A stretch of DNA of 64,000 nt from NCBI RefSeq assembly GCF_005405925.1, contig NZ_BJHV01000001.1:8804001-8868000 (forward strand). The letters run 5' to 3'. A program made the position numbers and the translations under genes. Numbering within the stretch: position 1 is the stretch's first letter; each line of letters opens with the position of its first letter. This stretch comes from Streptomyces antimycoticus (GTDB taxonomy: Bacteria > Actinomycetota > Actinomycetes > Streptomycetales > Streptomycetaceae). The notes under the pieces were generated by a model, which saw nothing but the letters and a program-made list of their open reading frames with translations, ran no database searches and was not told where the DNA came from. Of the stretch, positions 18,782-27,934 are shown piece after piece.

Positions 18782-19810
18782 TCACGGCAGCAGCTCCAGC
18801 CCCGAGCGCAGCAGTGCGGGCACCGCGGAGCCGACCCGCTCGAATCCCGTTCCGACCGTCTGTCCCGCCGCGTAGCGGGCGTTGATGCCCTCAGCGATGA
18901 CGGCGAGCTTGAAACAGCCCAGCGCCTGGTAAAAGGGCAGGCCATCGATGTCCCGTCCGGACTTCGCGGCGTATCGCTCGGCCACCTCGCGGCCCGAGGG
19001 AAAGCCGGGGTTGGCCGTCGGGACGTGGCGCGCTCCGAGGACCGGTTCGCAGGTCCGGTCCCAGTACATGAGCAGCATCCCGAGGTCGGCGAGCGGATCG
19101 CCGAGCGTGGCCATCTCCCAGTCGAGGACGGCGGCGATCCGCCCGAAGTCGCCGGGTGCCAGGATGACGTTGTCCAGGCGGTAGTCGCCGTGCACGATGG
19201 CCGGGGCACCGCTCGCGGGCAGGGAGCGGGCCAGTCGGCCGTGCAGTTCGTCGAGGTCGGGCAGGCTCCGCGTGGCGACCTTGTCCCACTGCCCACGCCA
19301 CCGCCGCACCTGGCGCTCCAGATAGCCGTCGGGCCGGCCGAAGTCGCCGAGCCCGACGGTGGCGGCGTCCACCGAGTGCAGTGTGACCAGGGTGTCCACC
19401 AGCGCGTCAGCGGCGCGCCGCGCATCGTCGGGCGGGAGTGCGGCGGCCTCGTCGCCATCGCGCAGCACCGCGCCCTCCACGAAGTCGACGACGCAGAACG
19501 GTGCCCCGATCACCTCCGGGTCCGTGCACGACAGCACGGCCCGGGCGACCGGCACCGCGGTGTCGCCGAGCGCCGCGACGACGCGGTATTCGCGGTCCAT
19601 GTCGTGTGCGGTCGGCGTCAGCACCCCCAGTGGCGGGCGGCGCACCACCCACCGGTGTGCCCCGTCGGTCACCGCGTAGGTGAGATTGGAGCGCCCGCCC
19701 TGCAGCAGCGTGACCGTGAGCGGGCCCGCGCACTCGGGTACGTGGCGTTCGAAGTAGCGCTGCAACGCGGCCACGTCGACTCCGGCCACCGTCGTCCCAG
19801 AACTGGTCAC
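18782..19810 (-). CDS. APH-fold kinase (ACAD10/11- and LvaA-like), copy 1
   Basis: 342 aa from GTG 19810, overlapping the upstream acyl-CoA dehydrogenase stop (GTGA). Kinase signatures: the Brenner motif HGDYRLDNVI near residue 205 and metal-binding VLDWEMATLGDP near 225, plus WVVRRPPLG at the nucleotide lobe. The fold is that of aminoglycoside phosphotransferases. Coupling to an acyl-CoA dehydrogenase marks the metabolic branch represented by the human ACAD10/11 kinase domain and Pseudomonas LvaA, which phosphorylate 4-hydroxyacyl-CoA. Antibiotic resistance is unlikely from the context. Confidence 0.85.
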   Translation of the reverse strand: MTSSGTTVAGVDVAALQRYFERHVPECAGPLTVTLLQGGRSNLTYAVTDGAHRWVVRRPPLGVLTPTAHDMDREYRVVAALGDTAVPVARAVLSCTDPEVIGAPFCVVDFVEGAVLRDGDEAAALPPDDARRAADALVDTLVTLHSVDAATVGLGDFGRPDGYLERQVRRWRGQWDKVATRSLPDLDELHGRLARSLPASGAPAIVHGDYRLDNVILAPGDFGRIAAVLDWEMATLGDPLADLGMLLMYWDRTCEPVLGARHVPTANPGFPSGREVAERYAAKSGRDIDGLPFYQALGCFKLAVIAEGINARYAAGQTVGTGFERVGSAVPALLRSGLELLP

Positions 19811-21009
19811 AGGGTGCCCTGCCGCTCCCGCGCCGCCCGCACCGCGCGCTTGGCGATGGCCCAGCGATGGGTCTCGGAAGGGCCGTCGTAGATACGGAAC
19901 GGACGCACCTCGCGGTACAGCCGCGACAGCGGGGCGTCGCCCGAGATGCCGAGCGCACCGCATACCTGGACGGCCCGGTCGACCACCCGGTTCACCGCCT
20001 CGGAGACGTAGGTCTTGGCGATCGAGGTGTGCTGGGCGGCCGGGCGGCCCTGGTCCAGCTCCCAGCAGGCCCGCCACAGCACCGCCCGGCCGGTCTCGAT
20101 GTCGATCTCGGAGTCGGCCAGCATCTGCTGCACCATGCCCAGTTCGGCCAGCGGCTTGCCGAAGGCCGAACGGTCGGCAGCGCGCTCCAGGGCGATGTCC
20201 TGCGCCCGCCGGGCCACGCCGAGCCAGCGCATGCAGTGGGTCATGCGGGCGGGCCCGAGGCGTACCTGGGCATACGCGAAGCCCTGGTCCACCTCGCCCA
20301 GTACGGCATCGTCCGCGACCTCGCAGCCTTCGAAGGCGATTTCGCTGTGCCCGCCGAAGAGACCCTGGTCCAGGGTGTCGATATTCCGGACGATCTTCAT
20401 GCCGGGGTTGTCGGCGGGGATGAGAAACATCGTCGCGCCGCCGGCGTCGCCGGGGCCGCCGCTGGTGCGGGCCATGCAGATGGCGAAGGCCGCCCCGTCG
20501 GCGCCGCTGATGAACCACTTGCGGCCGTCGATCCGCCAGCCGCCGTCGATCTTCGTCGCGGTCGTGGTGAGCGCACGCGGGTCGGAGCCGGCGCCCGGCG
20601 CCGGTTCGGTCATCGCGAAGCACGAGCGCGCCTCACCGGCCGCCAGCGGGCGCAGATACCGCTCCTTCTGGTCCTCCGTGGCCACCACCTCGAGCAGATG
20701 CGTATTGCCCTCGTCGGGAGCCGCGCAGTTGAGCGCGAGGGGGCCGAGCAGCGAGTACCCGGCCGCTTCGAACACCACGGCCTGTCCGCACAGGTCCAGT
20801 CCGAGTCCGCCCCATTCGGCGCCGACGTGCGGGGCGAACACCCCCGCCTCGCGGGCCGCGTCCTGGAGCCGGCGGCGCAGCGGCTCCGGCCCGGCATGGA
20901 CGTTGCCGTCACACGCCTGCTCCTCGGGTATCACCACCTCCCGTACGAACTCGGTGGTGCGCCGCGCGATCCCGGCGACCCGTTCATCGATCTCGAACCC
21001 GATGGGCAC
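19807..21009 (-). CDS. Acyl-CoA dehydrogenase paired with APH kinase, copy 1
   Basis: 400 aa from GTG 21009 with GGGAG upstream. Signature [14 protein letters not shown] near residue 135, [14 protein letters not shown] in the middle domain, and the C-terminal flavin motif [22 protein letters not shown] followed by IYDGPSETH. The latter resembles the ADGPDEVH ending of ACAD10/11 enzymes. In Lva-type pathways this partner eliminates phosphate and isomerises the 4-phosphoacyl-CoA to the 3-hydroxyacyl-CoA; ordinary dehydrogenation is the alternative. First gene of the leftward operon, with cluster operator copy B upstream. Confidence 0.88.
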   Translation of the reverse strand: MPIGFEIDERVAGIARRTTEFVREVVIPEEQACDGNVHAGPEPLRRRLQDAAREAGVFAPHVGAEWGGLGLDLCGQAVVFEAAGYSLLGPLALNCAAPDEGNTHLLEVVATEDQKERYLRPLAAGEARSCFAMTEPAPGAGSDPRALTTTATKIDGGWRIDGRKWFISGADGAAFAICMARTSGGPGDAGGATMFLIPADNPGMKIVRNIDTLDQGLFGGHSEIAFEGCEVADDAVLGEVDQGFAYAQVRLGPARMTHCMRWLGVARRAQDIALERAADRSAFGKPLAELGMVQQMLADSEIDIETGRAVLWRACWELDQGRPAAQHTSIAKTYVSEAVNRVVDRAVQVCGALGISGDAPLSRLYREVRPFRIYDGPSETHRWAIAKRAVRAARERQGTL

Positions 21010-21409
21010 GTTGCACTCCCGAGCTTGTCTACTGCCTACCTGTACGGCGACACTTCGCGTCCTGGGCGCGCGACCGCGTACCCACGATGCGAAGCAGATC
21101 CAAAGCGCGGGCACCGGACTCGGTGCGTCCCGCTCCTTACGAGTAAACCGAATCCAATTCAGATCCTCAACCGGTCGGGCGTGTGCCGATGTGGCGACTT
21201 ACTCGCACCGCACTCCGCTGTCGACTGAGCCGCAGGTCGGACGCTGTATACGCGAAGCCTTTCCACCCCACACGCATGATCGCACTGACGGCCTCCGTCG
21301 CGCCCCCGGAGAAAACTCCCGTTCGATGGCTAGCTGTACTGAGTTCAGTTCTGTAGCGTCCCGGGCGTCGGCAAGGTACCGGACCTGCCGCGGGGAAGGG
21401 AGCCGGATC
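21010..21409. promoter_or_regulatory. 400-bp divergent control region (ACAD operon / MHS transporter)
   Basis: No convincing gene lies here. It holds two cluster operators: copy B (AAACCGAATCCAATTCA, 21145-21161), an exact inverted copy of site A, and copy C (TACTGAGTTCAGTTC, 21337-21351), each nearer one of the two divergent genes. Confidence 0.6.
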
Positions 21410-22729
21410 ATGAGAACCACACAGCAGCCCGCGCCGCCGGGGGAGGAGCCCGCGCCGCCGGAGGAGTCGGCGTCGTACGATCCACGTACGGTGCGCCGCG
21501 CGATGCTCGCCGGGAGCATCGGCACCCTGATCGAGTACTTCGATTTCAGCGTCTACGGCTATCTCGCCGTGGCCATCGCTCCGCAGTTCTTCCCGGGCGA
21601 CGATCCGGCGGCCTCGACGCTGGCGGCGCTCGCGGTGTTCGCCACGGGCCTCGTGGTGCGGCCGATCGGCGGTGTCTTCTTCGGATGGATCGGCGACCGC
21701 TGGGGGCGTCGCAAGGCGCTGGTCTCCTCGGTGCTGTGCATGGGGGTGGCCAGCAGCCTCACCGGACTGCTGCCGACCTACAGCCAGATCGGCGTGTTCG
21801 CCGCGGTGCTCCTGTTCATCACCCGGCTGGCGCAGGGCATCTCCTCGGGCGGCGAGTCGGTAGGCGCCTACACCTACATCTACGAGTCGGCGCCACCCGA
21901 GCGCAGGGCCTTCCTCGGCTCCGTCACGCCCATCGGGTCCAACCTCGGGTTCATGTTCGCGGCCTCGACGGCCGGAGCGATCTCCGCCCTCACCACCAAG
22001 GAACAGATGGGCGACTGGGGCTGGCGGCTGCCCTTCCTGATGGCCGTGCCGCTCACCCTCCTCTGCCTGTGGGCCCGGCTGCGGATCGAGGACACCCCGG
22101 AATTCAAGGAGGCCGCACAGCGCGCCGACATCCCCGCGGCTCCGATCCGAGAGGTCCTGGCCACTCACCGTACGGCGCTGCTGCAGTCCGTCGGACTGGC
22201 CATGGCACAGGGCGGCGCCATCTTCCTCGGGCTGACGTACATCGGCATCTACCTGACCACCAACCTGGGATACGACACCACGCTGGTGTACTGGCTGTCC
22301 GCGGGTGTCGTGCTCGTCACCGTGCTGCTCATGGTGCCGGCCGGCCGGCTCGCCGCCCGGTTCGGCTGCCGTCGCGTCCTGATGGGCGGGCTGCTGGGCT
22401 TCCTGGTGACCGCCTACCCCGCGATGCTGCTGATGGGCCAGGGCAGCCTGGCGCTGGCCGGTCTGGCGTATCTGCTCCTGATGCTGAGCAGTGCGTTCGT
22501 GCAGGTCCCGGCGGCGAGTCTGTGGCCGCATCTGTTCGAACGCCGGGTCCGCTACACCGGTATGGCGATCGGGTACAACGTCGGCACCGTCCTCGCGGGC
22601 GGTACGGCTCCGTACATCGCGGCCTTCCTGGTCGACCGGACCGGGAACCTGCTCTCCCCGGCGTTCTTCGTCATGCTGGTCTGCTTGATCGGCATCGGTT
22701 CCCTGCTCACCGTCCGCAAGGATGTGTAG
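21410..22729 (+). CDS. MHS-family MFS transporter of the catabolic cluster
   Basis: 439 aa from ATG 21410, with GGGAAGGGAGCC upstream. A proline/glutamate-rich N-terminal tail precedes SIGTLIEYFDFSVYGYLAV, typical of MHS symporters. The signature RPIGGVFFGWIGDRWGRRKAL is at about residues 85-105, and about twelve membrane helices follow. It presumably imports the acid degraded by the surrounding enzymes. Operator copy C, about 60 bp upstream, ties it to the cluster regulon. Confidence 0.9.
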   Translation: MRTTQQPAPPGEEPAPPEESASYDPRTVRRAMLAGSIGTLIEYFDFSVYGYLAVAIAPQFFPGDDPAASTLAALAVFATGLVVRPIGGVFFGWIGDRWGRRKALVSSVLCMGVASSLTGLLPTYSQIGVFAAVLLFITRLAQGISSGGESVGAYTYIYESAPPERRAFLGSVTPIGSNLGFMFAASTAGAISALTTKEQMGDWGWRLPFLMAVPLTLLCLWARLRIEDTPEFKEAAQRADIPAAPIREVLATHRTALLQSVGLAMAQGGAIFLGLTYIGIYLTTNLGYDTTLVYWLSAGVVLVTVLLMVPAGRLAARFGCRRVLMGGLLGFLVTAYPAMLLMGQGSLALAGLAYLLLMLSSAFVQVPAASLWPHLFERRVRYTGMAIGYNVGTVLAGGTAPYIAAFLVDRTGNLLSPAFFVMLVCLIGIGSLLTVRKDV

Positions 22730-22787
22730 CGAGTGTTCGGCCGTGGTGGCGGCAGGCGCCACGCACGGCCGCGGACTCGGCGCCGCT

Positions 22788-23528
22788 CTAATCCGCGGAG
22801 TGGGCGCCGTGGCCGATGGTCTGGCCGCCGTCGATGAGGAACTCCCCGCCCGTGGTGTAGGAGGCGTCGTCGCTCGCGAGGAAGAGCACCATGCGGGTGA
22901 CCTCCTCGGGCTCCCCGATGCGCCGCACCGGCTGATGGGCGAAGAGCGCGGGTGAGGCGGTCTCACCCATGGACGTACGGATGACACCCGGGTGGACGGA
23001 GTTCACCCGCACCCCGCTGCCCGCCATGTCCAATGCGGCGGCCTTGGTCATCCCGCGCACCCCCCACTTGCTCGCCACATAGCCGATGCCACCGGCGAAA
23101 CCCGTCATGCCGGCGGCCGAGGAGACGTTGACGACGGCCCCGTGGCCGCGGTCGCGCATGCCGGGGAGGACGGTGTGCATGCCGAGGAACGCGCCCACCA
23201 GATTGACGTCGATGATCCGGCGGAAGTGCTCGGGCGACTGCTGCTCCACATCGCCGTAGAGCATGATCCCCGCGTTGTTGACCAGGACGTCCACGGGGCC
23301 GAGGGTGTCCTCGACCGTGCGGACCACGGACCGCCACCGCGCTTCGTCGGTGACGTCGAGGTGGCAGTACCGCGTGCCGGGGAGTTCCCCGGCCAGGGCC
23401 TCCCCTTCGTCGTCCAGGACGTCACAGACGGCGACCCGGGCGCCCTCCGCGACCAGCCCCCGCACATGCGTGGCACCCATGCCCCGGGCACCGCCGGTGA
23501 CGATCGCTACTTTTCCGTCGAAGCGCAT
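22788..23528 (-). CDS. SDR, hydroxysteroid-dehydrogenase-like
   Basis: 246 aa. AIVTGGARGMGATHVRGL at the N-terminus, LVNNAGIMLYG, VVNVSSAAGMTG and catalytic YVASKWG are all present. The pattern TGGARGMG with a C-terminal GGEFLIDGG is common in the 3-alpha/20-beta-hydroxysteroid dehydrogenase subgroup, but that subgroup covers many alcohols. NAD(H)-dependent oxidation of a secondary alcohol in the pathway is likely. Convergent with the transporter gene; transcribed in the same direction as, and downstream of, the alcohol dehydrogenase at 23.7 kb. Confidence 0.88.
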   Translation of the reverse strand: MRFDGKVAIVTGGARGMGATHVRGLVAEGARVAVCDVLDDEGEALAGELPGTRYCHLDVTDEARWRSVVRTVEDTLGPVDVLVNNAGIMLYGDVEQQSPEHFRRIIDVNLVGAFLGMHTVLPGMRDRGHGAVVNVSSAAGMTGFAGGIGYVASKWGVRGMTKAAALDMAGSGVRVNSVHPGVIRTSMGETASPALFAHQPVRRIGEPEEVTRMVLFLASDDASYTTGGEFLIDGGQTIGHGAHSAD

Positions 23529-23580
23529 GCTGAACTTCCCTTCCGCGTCCGTGAGTTGCCGACATCTGTGAGTTCCCCGC

Positions 23581-23676
23581 GCCGATGAGCCCGCGCGCCG
23601 ATGAGCCCGCGCGCCGATGAGCCCGCGCGCCGATGAGTCCGCGCGCCGATGAGTCCGCGCGCCCTTAAGCCCCGCG
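23581..23676. repeat. 16-bp tandem repeat, five copies plus degenerate
   Basis: The unit GCCGATGAGCCCGCGC occurs five times without spacing (23581-23660), the last two with GAGTCC in place of GAGCCC, followed by a decayed sixth copy. It fills the gap between the zinc alcohol dehydrogenase and the SDR on the minus strand. Confidence 0.85.
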
Positions 23677-23731
23677 CGTCCCTAAGCCCCCGCGTCCATG
23701 AGCCGGAGCCATCAGTCCACCGCGAAGGTGC

Positions 23732-24772
23732 TCAGTCCGGTACGAGCACGGTCCGGCCCCGCACCCGACCCCGGCGGAGCCGGTCGATCGCCTCCGCGGC
23801 GGCGGACAGCGGGAAGCGCTCCGTCTCGACGTGGAGCGCCCCCGAACGTGCCAGTGTGACGACCGCGGCCAGTTCGTGGCGCGTTCCCCAGAAGGGCAGT
23901 GAGAGCCGGAAGCCGGGCGGGAGGACGCCCGGCTTGGACACCGTCAGGCTGCCGCCTCCGCTTCCCACGACGGCGAGTTCGCCGCCGGGGCGCAGGACGC
24001 TGGTCGCGAGTTCCAGGGTCTGTGGGGCGCCGACGAAGTCGAATACGGCGTCCGCTCCCACGCCACCGCTGCGCGCCCTCAGGACGCGGGCGGTGTCCGG
24101 TCGTATCAGGGTGCTGAAGTCCGCGCCGGAGCGGTCCGCGAGAGCCAGGGCGTCTTCCCGGACATCCACCGCCAGCACACGGCTCGCGGTGGTCGCGTGG
24201 AGGGCCTGGACGGCCAGGTGGCCGAGCCCGCCGACACCGATGACGACGGCGGTGGTGCCCTCGCCGAGGGCGTGCCGGAGCCCGGCCACGGCGTGGTAGG
24301 ACGTCAGGCCCGCGTCGGAGAGCGGGGCGGCCTGGTCGGCCGGCAGGTCGCCGATCGGCACCAGATGGCGGGCGGAGGGGACGAGCACGTACTCGGCCAT
24401 TCCGCCGTCCCGGCCCAGTCCGGCCCCGTGCCAGGCGAGGGTGTCCCGCCGGTCGCAGTAGTTGTCGGAGCCCGCGGCGCACCGGGCGCAGGAGCCGCAG
24501 CCCCACGGCCCGTAGAGCACCACGCGGTCACCTGCGCTCACCCCGTCGGCGGTCGGCCCCAGGGCCGTGACCTGCCCGGCGACCTCGTGGCCGAGGGTGA
24601 ACGGCAGCCGGTAGGGGAGCGCGCCCGGAGCACCGTCGATGACGTGCAGGTCGGAGCGGCACAGACCGGCGGCTTCGACCCGCACCAGCACCTCGGTGCC
24701 GTGGGGGACGGGCCGCTCGACCTCTGCCGATGCCGGAGCCTGGCCCCAGGTAGTCAGCCGCAGTGCCCTCAT
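23732..24772 (-). CDS. Zinc-dependent alcohol dehydrogenase (MDR)
   Basis: 346 aa from ATG 24772 (a GTG at 24778 is equally possible). Catalytic zinc ligands are in AAGLCRSDLHVIDG and LGHEVAGQV. The structural zinc site is complete with four cysteines in CGSCARCAAGSDNYC. The Rossmann motif is VIGVGGLGHLAVQA. It oxidises a primary or secondary alcohol with NAD. Operator copy D lies between it and the divergent SDR, so it belongs to the cluster regulon. Confidence 0.9.
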   Translation of the reverse strand: MRALRLTTWGQAPASAEVERPVPHGTEVLVRVEAAGLCRSDLHVIDGAPGALPYRLPFTLGHEVAGQVTALGPTADGVSAGDRVVLYGPWGCGSCARCAAGSDNYCDRRDTLAWHGAGLGRDGGMAEYVLVPSARHLVPIGDLPADQAAPLSDAGLTSYHAVAGLRHALGEGTTAVVIGVGGLGHLAVQALHATTASRVLAVDVREDALALADRSGADFSTLIRPDTARVLRARSGGVGADAVFDFVGAPQTLELATSVLRPGGELAVVGSGGGSLTVSKPGVLPPGFRLSLPFWGTRHELAAVVTLARSGALHVETERFPLSAAAEAIDRLRRGRVRGRTVLVPD

Positions 24773-24822
24773 CTTCACCGTCCCGGGTCTTGTCAGCTCT
24801 GCGGCTGCCACGGTAACAGAGG

Positions 24823-24839
24823 TGAAGTCGGTTCAATAG
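24823..24839. promoter_or_regulatory. Cluster operator copy D (TGAAGTCGGTTCAATAG)
   Basis: Weaker match to the TGAATTGAGTTCAATTC consensus (GTTCAAT half exact). It lies between the divergent alcohol dehydrogenase and SDR genes. Confidence 0.45.
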
Positions 24840-24867
24840 GTGGCTGGGGCAACGGAAGGGGATCGGT

Positions 24868-25686
24868 GTGACGAGCGAAGACCTGACGCACGAAGAGGTC
24901 CGAGCGGGGAGGTTCGCCGACAGGGTCGCGATGGTGACGGGAGCCGCCTCGGGCATGGGCGCGGCGGTCGCCCGGCAACTGGCCGCGGAAGGCGCGCGGG
25001 CCGTCGTCCTGGCGGATGTGAACGGCGACGGCGCGGCGGCGGTCGCCGAGGAACTGCCCGCCGCCGTGGCGGTCGCACTCGATGTCACGGACGCGACGGG
25101 TGTGGACAGCGCCTTCCAGGAGGTACTGCGCCGGTACGGGCGGCTCGACGTCCTGGTGCACGCGGCGGGGGTCGACGATCCCGAGGCGAAGCAACGCATC
25201 GCGGACGCGGCCGTCGAAGGGCGGCCGGTCGAGCTGACCGACTCCCTCGACGACGCCTCCTGGCAGCGGGTCCTGCGCGTGAACCTGGACGGAACCTTCC
25301 ATGTGCTGCGCGCCGCGGTGCGGGTCATGCGGCCCCGCGAGGCAGGGGCGATCGTGGTGATCGGATCGTCGTCGGCCTTCGACGCACCCGTCGGCTACCC
25401 CCATTACGCCGCCTCCAAGGCGGGTGTGCACGCCCTGGCCCAAGCCGTGGCCAAGGAGGTCATCGCGTCCGGGATCCGCGTGAACCTGGTGGCGCCGGGG
25501 CCGACGGACACGGGGATGGCGGCCCGCACCCCCGAGGCGCTGCGGTCGGCCTTCGCCGACCCCCGGGTGCGCCCGTACGCGACGCCCGAGGAGATATCCG
25601 AGATCGCCCTCTTCCTCGCGAGCGATGCCGCGGCGAACCTCGTCGGCGCGGTGCTGCTCGCCAACGGCGGCCGGTTCACCGCCTGA
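24868..25686 (+). CDS. Short-chain dehydrogenase/reductase
   Basis: 272 aa from GTG 24868 with GGAAGGGG upstream. AMVTGAASGMGAAVA, LVHAAGVDD in the NNAG position, VVIGSSSAFDAP and catalytic YAASKAG are visible, ending VGAVLLANGGRF. An insertion of about 20 residues after LVHAAGVDDPEAKQR distinguishes it from the other SDRs here and may shape the substrate pocket. It is followed by a strong hairpin, so it is probably transcribed alone, from a promoter overlapping operator copy D. Confidence 0.87.
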   Translation: MTSEDLTHEEVRAGRFADRVAMVTGAASGMGAAVARQLAAEGARAVVLADVNGDGAAAVAEELPAAVAVALDVTDATGVDSAFQEVLRRYGRLDVLVHAAGVDDPEAKQRIADAAVEGRPVELTDSLDDASWQRVLRVNLDGTFHVLRAAVRVMRPREAGAIVVIGSSSAFDAPVGYPHYAASKAGVHALAQAVAKEVIASGIRVNLVAPGPTDTGMAARTPEALRSAFADPRVRPYATPEEISEIALFLASDAAANLVGAVLLANGGRFTA

Positions 25687-25694
25687 GCGGATTC

Positions 25695-25740
25695 GGGTCG
25701 GCCCCCTGATCCTGGCCGGCCCCGTTCCGGGGGCCGACCC
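25695..25740 (+). terminator. Hairpin terminator after SDR
   Basis: GGGTCGGCCCCC (25695-25706) pairs perfectly with GGGGGCCGACCC (25729-25740) around a 22-nt loop, just after the SDR stop. Confidence 0.7.
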
Positions 25741-25807
25741 GATCCGGGTCCGCCCCGATCCTGGCGCCGGATGGTCTTGCCTGCCTGGAGTCCCATGCCT
25801 ACGGTCA

Positions 25808-25824
25808 TGAATTGAGTTCAATTC
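25808..25824. promoter_or_regulatory. Cluster operator copy E, best palindrome
   Basis: TGAATTGAGTTCAATTC contains GAATTGA-GT-TCAATTC, perfect 7-bp arms around 2 bp. It lies about 40 bp before the acyl-CoA dehydrogenase start and is the best representative of the shared motif. Confidence 0.7.
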
Positions 25825-25864
25825 TTGCGCTCCTCGCCCGCCGTACGAGCACGATGGAGATCCC

Positions 25865-27046
25865 ATGCACCGTCGCCACCCCGAGATCGACCCCCAGCTA
25901 CTGTCCGAAACGGACGAACAGCGACAATTGCGTACCGTCCTGCGCGACCTCTACGCCGAGGCGAGTGGCGTCGAGGAGGTGCGCAAGCATCTGGCCACCC
26001 CACGCGGATACGACGAAGCGCTCTGGGCTCGCCTCGCGGGCGAGATCGGCGTCCACGGCCTGGCCATTCCGGAGGAGTACGGCGGGTCGGGCTTCACCTT
26101 CGCCGAACTGGCCGTGGTCCTGGAGGAATCCGGGCGTGCCCTCTACTGCGCGCCGCTGCTCCCCACGGTGGTCCTGGCCGCAAACGCCCTCGTGCTCAGC
26201 GGCGACCGTACGGCATGTGAGCGCTACCTGCCCCGGATCGCCGACGGCACGCTCACCGCCACCGTCGCCGGGTTCGGCCCCGATGGCCCCGGTCGGCCCG
26301 GTGGGTCCGATCAGTCCCGCGAGCCCGCCGTCACCGCGGAACAGGGGAGCGACGGCTGGGTGCTGCGCGGCCGGGCGGACTTCGTGCTCGACGGGGCCGG
26401 TGCGGATCTGCTCCTGGTGCGGGCCGGAACCCCCGCCGGGCCTCGGATCTTCGCCTGTGAGCCCGCCCCCGACACCTGTCGGCGGACTCCGCGCCGCGTC
26501 CTGGACGAGACGCGGCGCCAGGCGCTGGTGGAGTTCTTGGGTGCCCCGGCCACTGCCGTGGGCGCGGCGGAGGAGGCCGAGGGCACAGTTTCGGCCACGC
26601 TGGACACCGGGCGGGCCGCGCTGGCGGCCGAACAGGTAGGCGGCAGCGGGCACGCGCTGGACGCCACGGTCGCGTTCGTGGCCCAGCGCCGCCAGTTCGG
26701 CCGCCCCATCGGGTCCTTCCAGGCCGTCAAGCACCGGCTGGCCGATGTGCTGGTGGCGCTGGAGGCGGCGCGCTCGGGGTCCGCGTACGCGACCGCCTGC
26801 GCCGCCATCGCCTCGCCGCAGCTTCCGGTGGCCGCCTGCGCCGCCGCCGTGGTCTGCTCCGAGACCTTCCGCCTGGCGACGGCCGAGTACGTCCAGCTGC
26901 ATGGCGGGATCGGCTTCACCTGGGAGCACCCGGCTCATCTGTACGTACGCCGGGCGCGCGCCGCCGAGGTGCTGTTCGGCACGGCGGACCAGCACCGGAC
27001 CCGGCTCGCCGGGCTCGTCGGCCTCGCCAGCCGCCCCGCTGCCTGA
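25865..27046 (+). CDS. Acyl-CoA dehydrogenase
   Basis: 393 aa from ATG 25865. The N-terminal helical domain includes HGLAIPEEYGGSGFTFAE; the central signature is degenerate (no clear TEP motif). The C-terminal part shows QRRQFGRPIGSFQAVKH and YVQLHGGIGFTWEHPAHLY. Such FadE-type subunits with a weak central domain often form heterotetramers with a second subunit, as in actinobacterial steroid catabolism. The ACADs at 29.6 or 31.8 kb would be candidate partners. FAD-linked alpha,beta-desaturation of an acyl-CoA is expected, with electrons passed to ETF. Confidence 0.88.
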   Translation: MHRRHPEIDPQLLSETDEQRQLRTVLRDLYAEASGVEEVRKHLATPRGYDEALWARLAGEIGVHGLAIPEEYGGSGFTFAELAVVLEESGRALYCAPLLPTVVLAANALVLSGDRTACERYLPRIADGTLTATVAGFGPDGPGRPGGSDQSREPAVTAEQGSDGWVLRGRADFVLDGAGADLLLVRAGTPAGPRIFACEPAPDTCRRTPRRVLDETRRQALVEFLGAPATAVGAAEEAEGTVSATLDTGRAALAAEQVGGSGHALDATVAFVAQRRQFGRPIGSFQAVKHRLADVLVALEAARSGSAYATACAAIASPQLPVAACAAAVVCSETFRLATAEYVQLHGGIGFTWEHPAHLYVRRARAAEVLFGTADQHRTRLAGLVGLASRPAA

Positions 27047-27075
27047 ACTCGATTAGGTATGTCTCGATCAAGGGG

Positions 27076-27127
27076 TTGACACCGTGCGGCTCTGGAATCA
27101 AAGTTGTAGTGAATTCAGTTCAGTTTC
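27076..27127 (+). promoter_or_regulatory. Promoter with overlapping cluster operator copy G
   Basis: TTGACA at 27076-27081 is followed after 17 bp by CAAAGT, a fair -35/-10 pair. TGAATTCAGTTCAGTTTC at 27110-27127 lies just downstream and matches the cluster operator. It would control the enoyl-CoA hydratase and following genes. Confidence 0.5.
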
Positions 27128-27140
27128 GAAGGGGTGAGGG

Positions 27141-27929
27141 ATGACAACGGAAGAAGAGATCCAGTTCGAGCGTGACGGCCACGTCGCCCGTGTGTGGCTC
27201 AACCGTCCGTGGAAGAAGAACTGCGTCACCGTGCCGATCCTGGACCGGCTCGACGAGATCATCACCGAGGTGGACGAGGACCCCGAGCTGCGGGTCCTGG
27301 TGGTGCGCGGCCGTGGTGGCACGTTCTGCTCGGGGTTCGACCTCGACAGCCTGAAGGCCGAGTACGTCGGCAAGTCGAACGCGATCGACGTCGCGGTGAA
27401 GTCCGCGAAGGTGTGCGACCGCCTGTACTCGATGAAGACCCCCTCGGTCGCGGTCCTGGAGGGCCATGTCACCGCAGGCGGCTTCGAGATCATGATCTCC
27501 TGCGACTTCGCGATCTCCGCCGACGACGCGAAGATCGGCGACTTCCACATCCGCCGCGCGCTGTTCGGCGGGGCCGGTCCGATCTACCGGGTGCCGCGCA
27601 TGATCGGCATCCGTAAGACCAAGGAGCTGATGCTCACCGGCAAGCTCCTCTCCGGCGTCGAGGCCGCCGAGTTCGGCCTGATCAACAAGTCGGCCCCGGC
27701 CGAAGAGCTGGACGCGACGGTCGAGGAGTTCATCAGCCACCTCGCCGACAAGAGCCCCTTCACCATGTGGCTCACGAAGATGACGATCGACCGCAGCCTG
27801 GACGCCGACACCCAGTCGCTGATGGTGATGGAGCACCTCGCCGTGGGTGTGGCGCTCAACTCCGAGGACGCGAACGAGGGCGTGTCGGCGTTCCTGGAGA
27901 AGCGCGAACCCAAGTGGCAGGGGCGCTGA
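27141..27929 (+). CDS. Enoyl-CoA hydratase/isomerase (crotonase)
   Basis: 262 aa from ATG 27141. Crotonase oxyanion motifs are GTFCSGFDLDSL and GHVTAGGFEIMISCDF. The region of the second catalytic glutamate reads RRALFGGAGPIYRVPRMIG, without the usual Glu, so the reaction may not be simple hydration; hydrolase or isomerase chemistry is possible. Preceded by its own promoter and operator, it heads a long operon of tightly spaced genes (hydratase, DUF35, thiolase-like and onward). Confidence 0.87.
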   Translation: MTTEEEIQFERDGHVARVWLNRPWKKNCVTVPILDRLDEIITEVDEDPELRVLVVRGRGGTFCSGFDLDSLKAEYVGKSNAIDVAVKSAKVCDRLYSMKTPSVAVLEGHVTAGGFEIMISCDFAISADDAKIGDFHIRRALFGGAGPIYRVPRMIGIRKTKELMLTGKLLSGVEAAEFGLINKSAPAEELDATVEEFISHLADKSPFTMWLTKMTIDRSLDADTQSLMVMEHLAVGVALNSEDANEGVSAFLEKREPKWQGR

Positions 27930-27934
27930 TCCGG

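Noticed and set aside
18782..19810. Aminoglycoside resistance gene
   Set aside because: The APH fold is present, but translational coupling to an acyl-CoA dehydrogenase points to acyl-CoA metabolism. The copy at 30801 is rejected for the same reason.
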